From the NCBI GenBank assembly GCA_032622095.1, contig CP136069.1, positions 120,330,126 through 120,394,125 on the forward strand: a DNA stretch of 64,000 nucleotides, read 5' to 3'. This stretch comes from Siphonodentalium dalli (Eukaryota; Mollusca; Scaphopoda; Gadilida; Siphonodentaliidae). The notes under the pieces are model-generated. The model saw only the letters and a program-made list of their open reading frames with translations, had not been told where the DNA came from and searched no databases. Position 1 is the stretch's first letter. Each line of letters opens with the position of its first letter. Positions 11,640-23,500 of this stretch are shown piece after piece. A program made the position numbers and the translations under genes.

Positions 11640-12605
11640 ATTGAATTATTTTCGTGACACCCGATTTTGCAATAAATACATGTATTTATTTTATACCTTG
11701 TCACCAGATTCTACAGATTAGATCGTAAGCGGCCAATGTGGAAGCGATTCTGATTGGTCAATCAGCAAAAGTATAACTATAACTTCCGCAACCGGTTTAT
11801 AAAACTGGCCAAGCTCACCATGTGTAACAATCACGCATACTTATTGCACAATCCAATGTTTTGGTTGTCGCTGTTTTTGTTTAATTCACTGTTAAATCAC
11901 TCCACGATCTTAATTCACATTTTCAGGCGTAACATCAGGCAATTTGGTGTATTTGATATCTAATCAAGCTTGAGCTTTGATGGGTGGGTTCCTCGGCTTA
12001 TTTAATATTTGGTGAAGTTACGGGGCTGCTTTTATTAACTCAAACATTCAATAGGAAAATTACCAGTGCATATTACATTACATGTTGGTACTTTATACAC
12101 CATAAGTTTATGCTGAAACACCTCGGGCCGGGATATTAAAAAAACATAATCCGCGACTATATCTAAACGACCGATGGAATATATCCCCATATACTTTCAG
12201 ATGTCATAATAATTATGTCCGATAGCCTGACAGTTGAACTAAATTTACTAGACATTTGGGCTTCTGGAGCTTGGGCATCCAGCCATTAGACACAAACATC
12301 AAAACTGTCCTCGACCTTTCCCTGATGCTGAATTCAGTATTTAGAGATATTTTGATACACTTTACTAACTTAATGTTAGATTAAATTAAATTGTTCAGAT
12401 CTCCAGAGGCAGTTTAGTAAAATACGCAGGGAGAGAATGACCCATTTTTGGGGATCGAAACCACAGCTTGGCGATCGACCAATCAGAATGGTTTCCGTGT
12501 TGGCCGTTTACCGATATAGTCTGTATAATCTGGTGACAGGGAATAACACAAATATTCATATCATGGAATCGGGTGTCAAAAGTCACGCAAATAATGTAAT
12601 CTCGA
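11640..12605. mobile_element. Inverted-repeat element, ~120-bp arms
   Basis: The left arm, about 11640-11760 (CACCCGATTTTGCAATAAAT, CTTGTCACCAGATTCTACAG, GATTGGTCAATCAG), is the near reverse complement of about 12470-12605 (GACCAATCAGAATGG, TATAATCTGGTGACAGGGAA, GAATCGGGTGTCAAAAGTCA). Between them are unrelated AT-rich sequence and a fragment of the GAGCTTTGATGGGTGGGTTC repeat near 11970. No coding frame. Confidence 0.65.
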
Positions 12606-13740
12606 GATGGGAACTTCACATACCGGTAAATAAATCATTTATTAACAAAGAAATACATTGTCTGTTATTTTTTTCCACTTCCTGGGTTTTGTAAATTATA
12701 CTAGTGGAATATGATCTCTACGGGTGTTAGACAATAGACTGGTAGAGGTTTGTGGCATCATCTAGTGCCAAATTATATTAAATAAATCATTTAAGCTCAA
12801 GTAGCTAAATTGAGCTAAATTTCAGTCTTTTCCTTCAGCTCAACACCTAACACGAAATATCGCGATGCAAATATAATTTTACTGGATCAAAATAACATTG
12901 ATCTTGACAAAAATAACTTGCACTCTATTCACCACAGTCTTATATACCAGTATTTTAAGTGACACATTTACTTAAGGATTTACCCATTCGGAAGAGAAAA
13001 TAGTTTTTAGTTTTTAATTTTCATTTGGTAAACCTTGCCTTGTCAGCTTCGCCACGCCATCTTTGATCTTGTCCCCAAGATTAAATGAAACATTTTGATT
13101 TGCTCCGCTATGTGTTTATAAGTACCCGGTAGGATTTCCATTCGCATAACCATATCGACAAAACAGTAAATGATTATACAATAGAATATGAATGTATTGA
13201 CTGCTCGTGCTTCCTCTCCTGATGGGAGTCCAGTTTTAATTTGTTGTACCGAAAGTGTTTCTGTGAAGCTTCACATGCGGTCTGCAGTAACTAATGATAT
13301 TTCGCATTAAGTGTTGCATTGAAAGAACAGACTGCAATCTGTTTTCTAATTTGAAATTGCCTAAAATCACTTAATCAACATTATTTTCAAACTGGAAGTG
13401 GAATTGAAATGAATTTGATCGGTTGATGATAATGTTCAGAGGTACATGTACCAGTAGCATTACGATTCAGAATCATATATCTACAATATGAGCATTTTTC
13501 TCGCAGAAGGAAGTACGTGTACTGCTATGGCCCATTATATGAAATAAGTAAAGCATTTTTATTTGCATTTTCCCAATTTTGTCATGCATAAAACTTAATG
13601 GATCAGGAGTATAACACATACCGGTAGCTAAATTGTGCTACCCTGTAGGATACATGTAGCTGAATTCAGCTAAATATTGTAGCTCAATGTTTTCATTTCC
13701 CATACCGGCTAACCTGCCGGTACAGTGCTAGACACATACT
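12606..13740. other. Intergenic DNA without recognised features
   Basis: I see no gene or clear repeat apart from scattered AGCTAAATT and TACATGTA words. Confidence 0.4.
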
Positions 13741-13747
13741 AGTAGTC

Positions 13748-13874
13748 ATGTTCAAAGTAATTGACCACTTCATCGGAAAGCTCTCGGCAACAAGCCATAT
13801 TTCGGACTAAATCCTGAAAAATTACCCATATTTCTGCTGTGGTTAAGTGGTCAATTACTTTGGGCATTACTGTA
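13748..13874. mobile_element. CAGTAATGCC-type palindromic MITE, partial
   Basis: Contains GGCAACAAGCCATATTTC, ACTAAATCCTGAAAA and a right end GGGCATTACTGTA, shared with 17002-17186, 60663-60837 and 62719-62835. The left end is truncated. Confidence 0.7.
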
Positions 13875-14109
13875 ACATACATGTACATGACTCAAATAAA
13901 TACAACAAAATTAAATACAAAAACCCGTGAGATGTACATGTACATGTACATGTAGGTAACAAAAAATCAAACCACCCAACATATGGAATTATTGGAAGTT
14001 AAAACCCACCGGCGTGTTATCCCTTTGTCCGGACAGGGCTCTTATCTGGCAGAACGCTCTTTGAAAACGTTTTGATCGCATGAACATTTTTTTTAACGCC
14101 AACAGTCCG

Positions 14110-14480
14110 TGGGCATTATTTTTCAACGCTCATAGTGATCAGATTTTTTTTGTTATGGTATTTCTATTGTTTCTGGCCCAGAAACACGCCGTCAAAATTA
14201 TGGTCTCAGTAAAAATTGCGTTATTAATACACTTGATTTTAGAGTTATCCAGCTTCGCCTGTTTGAATAAGTGTTTCTGTGAAAATTATACATCTCGAGA
14301 AAATTACAAACTTAGGGCAATTATTACTACGCATAATTGCAAACTTCAAAAATTAATATCTAATAACTCTGAGCTTTGATGGGTGGGTTCCTCGACTCGA
14401 ATCAATTATTTTTTTTACCCCTGAAGTCACAGAAATAGTAATTTAGGGGTGCTTAATCGGATTGCTGAGCTAATTAAAAC
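14110..14480 (+). repeat. Partial copy of the TTAA-type MITE family
   Basis: Matches the interior and right end of the element at 22442-22995: GTTTCTGGCCCAGnA, CACTTGATTTTAGAGTTATC, AATATCTAATAACTCTGAGC and GGTTCCTCGACTCGAATCAA. The open frame at 14080-14379 lies in it and is not a gene. Confidence 0.65.
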
Positions 14481-17000
14481 TCACAAATATTTAGCGATTT
14501 TGATTTTATATTGCCAAGCCAAAAAATAAAATAAAATTTCTTCAAACTTTGATACAAAAACACCAACAGCTATTTGGGCTAACTCTTTAGAAAAGTCCGC
14601 AGACAGGCTAAAACACATATAGATAACATCTAAATACGTCCCTAAGTCGGTCAAATAAACACAAAACCGTTTAACACAGATTTTAACTATACATGTACCG
14701 GTACGTTACTTATTGAACGAGAAAGTGCTCACATGGTTATTTTTAATACAATGGTGAAGCATAGAACAAATATAACATTTCCAGTATCAAATTGAAACAG
14801 AATAGCGTATATCCATGTGTATAGACATGTCATGCATATCTACTCTGGCTTCGCCAAGATATCATACTCCACTAGTTCAAAACATGGTAACTTTCTGTTG
14901 CTCTGACAGGGAAGTTTTATAACATTGAAAAAAAAATGCAGTTAACATATAATGCTCGGTTATAACTGTTCCGTAATAACATTGTATTTTATAGCAGGTA
15001 AATGTCCTAACTTGAGTTTGCATGGTTTGGGGGACTTGAATTAATTGGTTGTACTATGCGTCGCTTGGAATTTCATTGATGTTGGCTCACAAAGCTACAC
15101 AAATCTTGCAACCTCGAGCTGGATATTTATATTCAAGGAACAAGTATTAACACAGAAATATATTCCCTGCATGGTTTGTTCAATCTTGAACCCCATCAGA
15201 AGATAATAGAAAAGGTTCCCAGGGTTTGAACATATGGAAAATGATATAAACGGGGGTATATAGCCAGAGTAAAGATTCATGGCATGATCTAACACGTGTG
15301 CCGAACTTGAACATTTTAGGGAGAACATTATAGGTACGTAAGGTGTTCGCATTGGTCTGTAAAATCATTATCACCAAGAGAAAATGTTGAACAATGGATT
15401 GGTTTTGTTCTTGTGTTGATTGTCGATTAGACATGGATAACGCGATCATGCGTTGTTTTTTTTTTACTTTTCTTGAAGCACGAGTCGTTTTACAATCGAT
15501 ACAATATCAAGGGGTAAATGGTCAACAGAACCGAGATTCAAGCAATATTTGGCGATAAAATGACTGTCAATGTTACAGTGCTGTTCATATAAATATGCAA
15601 AATGCATTGAAAGTGTCGTTGTTGAACATCAGCGATCCAGTTAAAACGAGGTTTTGGTGTTTGAAATAAAAATTGTGTGCACATTTACTCACTGCGAAAA
15701 TCCCATGGTTAATGCTAGCATACCACATTCCATTATTAACTGAATTTAAAAAAAAAAACAAATCGAGACATGAGTTTTCATGGAGTTAGACATGAACATT
15801 TGCGCACTAACCATTTGTTAACTTCTGTGGGTGACACTTAAAGGTACATGTAAGGTTATCGTGGTGAGTGAATATTTGGAAATCATGCATATACGATGGG
15901 AAATTGCTAACAACGGGGGTGGCCCATGTCATGTAAGAATTGTCCAATAACTGGAAATGTTATGATACCTTTTGAAACATCATGAAGGGGGTGGGTGTGC
16001 GAAACTAAATTGTCATGTTGTTCTGAGTCACGTCTAGCCACGCCCATGTGTATAAACCATAGGATGATACTTAAAATTCAAGCAAGTACATCATGTACAT
16101 GTAGGTTTGCTTCTGATAATAATTGAAAATTCAAAATACCCCATACGATTGAAAACTATAATACTTCTATTCATGCATATTCTACACAAGACAACAATGA
16201 GAAATAATCAGTAAACCCATTTATGCAAGATTCTTGTGTGCTTTCGACTTATTAATAATAAGACAGTTTTACCAGGTATCGTGTTGTTTGGCGCCAGAAT
16301 ATTCGAAAAATCACATTTTATAAAGAGCGTTTTTACATCATTACCATTATTTTTCATGTTTTATTGCCTGATAAATTATTATGGAATGTCAACGTATTTG
16401 ATGTCGAATTAGATGGGGCATCTTTAAATCAAGAAATATAGTAATATATTGCTCACATACAATGTACACTGTCCGAATCCATAGCGCAACGACAAACTTC
16501 GGAAGAAACGTCCCTCAACTGGCGAGTCCTAATTCGATATAAATAATAATTGAAATGTGTTGCTTTTCGGCGTGGACAACACGGACATCACAAACTGTCT
16601 GTGCTGAACTGTGGGCGTGTACTCAGGTAATCAAGGCAGAGCTGTGGGCCAGACACAATTGATAGTAACTGTGGCTCCAACAACAATTCAATGAGTGGGT
16701 TTTAGTCAGATAATATTCTCAGTTCAAAAACCGACTGACCACATCCATTGATTCATTGAATATGGCTTGAACATGAGTAATGATGGAATAATTTCGTTAT
16801 AACAATGAGTAATACCGGTATATTTTATGCTTGTTTCTGTAGTTCAACAATTTGAATCTGGTGAAATACAAAGGTACATTGTACATGTATGTTAAATTAG
16901 TTATTGCTCATAACTAAATTTTCCATTAATTGTCACCAGTGGTGGAGCTCAGAATTCTTACAAAGTACATGTACTGATCAGTTTCTACATTAATGTCCAT
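14481..17000. other. Intergenic DNA, no recognised gene
   Basis: Small open frames (15095-15449) have no domain signal and no supporting splice context. No clear repeat beyond short ACATGTA runs. Confidence 0.4.
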
Positions 17001-17001
17001 G

Positions 17002-17186
17002 TACAGTAATGCCCTAATTAATCGACTGCTTAACGACAGCAGAATTATGGGTAACTTTTCAGGATTTAGTCAGAAATATGGCTTGTTTCCGGTGAATGGC
17101 AACAAGCCATCTTTTCGACTAAATCCTGAAAAGTTACCCATAATTCTGCTGTCATTAAGCAGTCGATTAATTAGGGCATTGCTGTA
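17002..17186. mobile_element. CAGTAATGCC-type palindromic MITE, full copy
   Basis: 185 bp running from TACAGTAATGCCCTAATTAA to TTAATTAGGGCATTGCTGTA. The two halves are near-perfect reverse complements around a short loop at about 17095. TA at each outer edge and the CAGT start are in keeping with a Tc1/mariner-mobilised MITE. It lies about 140 bp upstream of the split gene's first coding exon. Confidence 0.8.
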
Positions 17187-17326
17187 CCGGTAAATGTTGG
17201 TATCCGTACCCATCCATAATTTTCGCGAGTTAGAATTTTTCTACCGGTATACCAGTATGCGCCTCTTTCAAAATCCACCCTGATTGTTGTATTCTAATGA
17301 ATACATATATTACATTTCTCTTTTAG

Positions 17327-17517
17327 TCATGGAATTCCTTCTCGTTGAGATGGAGCAAAAGAATGGGAAGGACTGTTCTGTGATATCGTCGATGTGGTAT
17401 ATCGAACAAGACGACAGGTCAGGCGAGTGTTACTGGCCCTCAAAGAATGGTGAATCAGCACTGCGAAACCACAATCATCATGGACAAATCACAAAGCGAG
17501 AGTATTGAGTCGATCAA
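17327..17517 (+). CDS. Exon 1 of DUF4806-like gene, frameshifted
   Basis: The acceptor TTTTAG ends at 17326 and ATG follows at 17329. The frame reads MEFLLVEMEQ and on to CYWPSKNGE, then meets TGA at 17506-17508. From about 17455 another frame, ISTAKPQSSW then KARVLSRS, continues the family-like pattern and reaches the strong donor CAA|GTGAGTA at 17518 in the phase exon 2 needs. One lost base near 17453 (pseudogene or sequencing error) explains this. A weaker donor at 17450 would also keep phase, skipping that segment. Confidence 0.6.
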
Positions 17518-20500
17518 GTGAGTAAACAGTCCCCATATGTTGGTAATGCTATTGAACAAGGAAATAATGTTATAACTAATTGTATAAGTCAACAAGGCCG
17601 ATCTTAAATTGCTGTTATACCGTATGACAATGTATACACAGTATCACTGCTGAATGAGACACTTAATATGTGCACGTTCGAAATGTTGAACACTTGCTAA
17701 TAACCTTGCATCATTGACAATATGCATGGTTCAATTTAATAATGGACCATAATACCCTGGAAAATCTGTACCGACCTACTGATACACTCAAATATGGTAT
17801 GCACAATATGATAGCGCTCTTGTATATTAATGTCTAACATTGTTAATAAACTAAGTTTATTCATATTTCAGCGAGCTACAAAAAAATTCAACAAAAGTGG
17901 AAGCTATCTGAGATCCAGTCAGATGTTGGGTCTACCACTGATGATGGGGCCGCTAAAAAAAGCAGCGACTGTGAGTTGGTTCATTAATTTCACCAAACCG
18001 TGCTATTGAATACTATCCAAAACAATCTTCTAGCATAACAAAGTCAGATTTACGACTTACAGGGCTGCCTTGGCTACTTTAATATTTTGTTTTGAACTTT
18101 TGATATCAGAGGTCAATTGTATTCAGTCGCATGACATGGTGGCATTCATAGAAATTAAAACATGCATCACAGACTTTATATTTAAATGTTTTCATGAACA
18201 GACCATTCAGGAAATACCATATGGCGATGATAACATTAGGGTGTTCCATATGTCAAATGTCCCATATTGATTGTATTGTTTTATTCCATAGTTATAAGCG
18301 ATAATGTGTCTAATAGACATATATTTGTGACAAAATTGCACAATAAAATTTCTGGTCTCTGTTAACAGTAACCGATGTTGCTCGTTAGCTTAACAACCAC
18401 ACATTTTGATACCAGAAAATATACAAAATATAATCAATATTAATCGATAGAAGCATTTCCAGACAGGGGTCACCTATTCATATCTAATATTTTTTATCCC
18501 GGTAACTATATAACAAATGTTTACAAAGAGATAAGCCATCTTTAATTTCCTCGATATCGGTAATAGACTAAAACGGAATGCCCTTTCTGTGCCATGCCAT
18601 GAATATGGCTGTGGTTTTTTTTTTTGGAACCCAAACATCGTGTACAAAGTTGTATTTTGTATGATCGCAATGTGACATTGCTCGTAGAAAGGTAGTTCAA
18701 ACTGTTTATTGACCTCGGCATCATTCAAACAGTTTTGATCACCTAACTAAAGAGCAGCACAGTGTACTGATATTCATATTAAATGGTTGGTGTATTCTAT
18801 TCCCAGACCTATCATAACTGACAGTGATGGAGATGACGAACAAGATCCATTCGTCAAATCTGTGACTCTCCCGACCATAGAGCGAACATCACGACAGATT
18901 CAACCAACAATAGAACCAACTGCCGCTGTTACAGGAACGGCTATAGACATGTTGATTAGTAAGTTCCCAACTAAGTGATGAGTTACATTATTGTACAAAT
19001 ATAGAAAAAATAAATAAAATCGCCTCTAAAATTCCTGAAATTTACCCGAACATGTATAATTTGAATGTCAACAAACCATTTGAACGTCAAAAAATATGTT
19101 CTTGCAATTTGGTAATGTTTACAATAGAAGTTGATAAAACTTTATATACCGGTATATATATACCTTATATACTATGAAAACAATTTATTGAACTCAGCTG
19201 TTTTCCTGAGAGGTCAATTTGAACAAGTTTCTCAAGCATAACTTGGGAAATTTTTATATATGTATGGATTGGAAATATTTATAGCTTATTGTCAGATATC
19301 TTTTGGTTCAATGGATTATGCTTATCCTGCTTGAAATGAGACTTACCATTATCACTCTAGTAATTCATATAATAGGCTATTTTATAAAATTCAAGTGAGA
19401 CACAGTCACATACATAATATACTACATGTAGTATAGACTACATGTAGTACAGTAACAATGTCTATTTAGTTAGTATTTACTATTTATAGTACTAATCTCT
19501 ATGTTAATTCTTCATTTGGTATTATGAGATCCCACCTGATAACCAGGTTGATTCGATCAAATTGTTAATGTTCCTGTACTGCATTTGATTGAAATACTGA
19601 AGTCTGAAGGCTGAATCATAACACACCTGAACTGAAACTATTTGATGTTTTCACAGATGAAAGCTAGATAAAGCCAAACATACTTTACAGTATGATTCCA
19701 ACTGTTAAACTTATATCTTTTTGTAAACTAAAATTTCTTATGTCAATATATGTAAATGTTTTGATCTTGTTATGATATGAATTAGGACCTAAATTGAAAA
19801 AAAAAAATTTAAATAAAATATATATATATATTTTTTTTTGGTCCAATTTTGTTGTTGCAATGGCAATAAAAAGTTTAGGGTCGGGGGTTTAAAAAAGGGT
19901 CGGTCGGGTTGGCGGAAACAAACGTCTTTTTTGTTTAGGCCTAACCCAAATTAAAGCTATCATCCAGAAACCATTGTCAGATGAATGCATGCATACACAC
20001 ATGAAGAAACAATGAGCATTTGGAGGGCTAATTGATCTGTTGAAAATTAAAATCTCATTATTTTCCAGTTAGGAACCTGCTATTGAATAAAAAGAAATAT
20101 TTAAAACCCTGGATGCATCTTTAGAATCTTTGTTATTAAATTTATGTGCTTTTATAGTTACAAAATTAGGCACGTGACAGACGCAGTACATAGCGCTAGT
20201 GTGTTAGGTGTATCGAATGCGTTGATTCACTTTTTTCACTTGTGGTCGGTATGCAATTGTATGACACTGACATAATACAACCTTAATGTACTGAATGGGG
20301 TTTCTTGCAATTTATACTAGTGTATCTGTTAGAAATAGTCTGGGTAAATGTTCACCAAGAATTGAAATATCATGTGTGAATAGTTTAGTCTACTATTTAG
20401 ATATCTACCGGTATGTCACAGAAACAATGTTTGGAAACAAGATGTCAGAGCACTATTGCATGTGAACAAGATGATGCCACTAATAGCTTTCAAATATCTC

Positions 20501-23500
20501 TTTTATGAAAAAAATTCTGATTCATCTCTGTCCTTTCTTGGATAAAATAGCCACATTTAGAAGTAAATTTATTAACCTCACAAAAATATAAAAAGCAGTT
20601 TAATTTGATGGTAACATTTCTTTCCTGCATAAATGTTTGATCAAAGGTCAAATGTTAAAATTAAAATCAGCTATGATTAAGCGATATATATTATATTTCT
20701 TTAATTCCACCACTGAAGAGGGTATTAATGGTATTCACAAACTATTTTTTCCAGGCATCTCAGTTGAATGCGAACGGCGGGACAGATGACCGCTGGATTG
20801 TCTACAACATAATGGCAAAAGCATTACACAATAATCTGGGATTGATGTTAAATTGGTCTGGCAATGGGGCATCAAAAAAGAAGGCGTTCAAAATTTTTCC
20901 AAAGATCATACAGTGCATGTTGAGTTAGTATCTAACATCTATATCATTGAATTATTGACCTTCTGTTTAATCCTCATTATTATCACTTTACAGTAGATTC
21001 TCTGTCCACACCAGCTTGGGATATCGGTTGGGTTGATTCTGTTTTGGACATTGGTTGGATTGATTCTGTTTTGGAATGTGTCTTGTCCTGTTAACCTTCT
21101 ATAATATACTTTATGCCCAGCATTGAAGGTTGGACTTTTTATGCATGAATGTCATTGTATTAGATCAAATGGACGCTTTGCGTATATGAAGAGTCTCTCC
21201 CAACCATGATGATATCAAACATGCATATATTAGAGGTGCGTTGAATGTCAAAGTAATGAAATTTGTAAACAACAATGTATTTTCCAGAAAATTTTGATTT
21301 GTCATGCTATCAGAAGATATCTGTTTTCAATATATTAAACGCTCGTATAATCGCATTATCTTTTTATCATGGTAGGTATATTTATATATCATTTTGAAGA
21401 CAGATTAATCACCAACATGTTAAATGATTCGTAGCATTCCTGGGTGCTTGTGAACATGTGTCAATATACATAGTACATCTGTTCACTGAAAGTCTGTCAT
21501 AGAAGAGACTAAAAACAGTATTAACCAAACCGATATCCCAAGCTGATGTGGTCAAGGCATCCATTAACTGGTATGATACAATATTTTAATACCCAGCCAG
21601 TAATGAAATAACTGCCATTCACTTGATGTCAATGATGTTACAATCTTAAAACTTAACTGTAATTATCTCCCCAAAATGTAAGGATCAAACTTAATTTTAG
21701 AATATTTGAGGAATGTTTCAGGAACAAGTATCATGTATTAAACATGATTATTATTTGGCTGTGTCACTCGCAGTACAGAAGTGGTAATAATATGTAACAT
21801 TTTGTTGGGCAATAGGGTTCCTCTACTTTGTTGCTGGCTTCTAAAAGGATGTGCAGCTGTTAATAAGTTCCGTCAGACTGCTAATAATGCCCTCAAATCT
21901 TATTATTGTTATTTTATTATCAATTTAGAGGGCATTCTCTACTGGATTAACTGTATTTTATCTGCACAGTAAGATTCCATAATTTTGAGGCTGTGTTGAT
22001 CGGAAGCGGGCATTAATGAACCTATGTTTTCAAACAGCCCCCCTTTTCTGGTTAAGCCACCGATAATGTGAGGACGGAGTGGTAATACTAGTAATAACAT
22101 GATTTTGTCAGGTGTGATGGTTTATTATCTGCCCTCCAGGAATGAATAACAGCCCTAGGGCCATTAACCATTCCTATCAGTTCATCCCTTAATAAACTAT
22201 TAATTGATGCTCAAAATTAAAATCTTGACTAATCATAGTTAAAATGTAAAAATAGCCATGTTGACTTCTTTCGACCTTGTTTTGATTCCATGTATTTATA
22301 ATTGAGACCACAATAATTTAAAAAAATATGGTACTACATATATTGTTAGTCTTACCAAATTCTGGAAGCTTTCTGAATTGCATTGAACCTCCCAGTAATG
22401 TACTAATGTATATATATCTGTTATGGAGTGTGAAAAATTCATTAACGGTACTCAAGCTGATCAGAGGGTCCTATATTACTATATCTTTGGCTTTGGGGGT
22501 AAAAAATAATTGATTCGAGTCGAGGAACCTACCAATCAACGCTCAGGGTGATCAGATATCGATATTTGAAGTTTCGTTATTTCTATTCTTTCTGGCCCAG
22601 GACAGTCAAAACTGTGTTATTATTACCACTTGATTTTAGAGTTATCCATCCTTGCCTGTTTGAATAGTGTTTTGGTGTACACATCTCGAGCAGATTACGA
22701 CGTTAAGGGCAATTATTAGTACTCATCTCGACAAAATAACAAATTTCAAAAATCAATATCTAATAACTCTGAGCTTTGTTTGATGGGTTCCTCGACTAGA
22801 ATCAAATATTTTTTACCCCCAAAGCCAAAGAAATAGTAATATAGGGCTTTGTTTGATTGGTTCCTCGACTCGAATCAAATATTTTTTACCCCCAAAGCCA
22901 AAGAAATAGTAATATAGGACCCTCTGATCGGATTGTTGTTGTTGAAATCTGTTGAGATGGGGACCCTCTGATCGGATTGAGTACGGTACCTTTAAGGGTA
23001 ACAGATCTTTAGTTGTAACAGTAACAAACCATTTAATTTTGTACCACAGATGGCTTTATTCCACTGACCATTTGTTAAAACCCTTACCTGTATGTGAAAT
23101 TTGAACTGTTATTTTGTTTATATTGAAATGGTAACTTTAATAGTCTTATGTCCCAGTAAATCATAAAACGAAATTCAATATCAAATAAGATATCAAAACT
23201 GATTCCACAAGATATTAACTGGATCCCTGAATATATATTTAATATATGTTTTATTCTTAATTTTAATAACTTCAGGCAGTGCTAAACAGAGAAGCAATAC
23301 ATACGATGACAGTGAAATATTTTATCGATTTTGGAGGGCGGTGGCTAAGAGGAGCTGCAGACAGGCTTGGTGGGCGAAGCAGAAGAGCAAATGAAAAGAA
23401 AGCTCACCAGGTATGTATTACATCTGACGGCTGACGTCCTACTCCCATATGCCTTAAATTCATAGTTTCATTTAAAGATACATAATCCTAATTAAATTAA

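Noticed and set aside
17450-17455. Weak splice donor AATG|GTGAAT as the true end of exon 1
   Set aside because: It would keep phase with exon 2 but would skip a downstream segment (PQSSW...KARVLSRS) that fits the family. The strong donor at 17518 with a one-base error explains more. I keep it as an alternative only.
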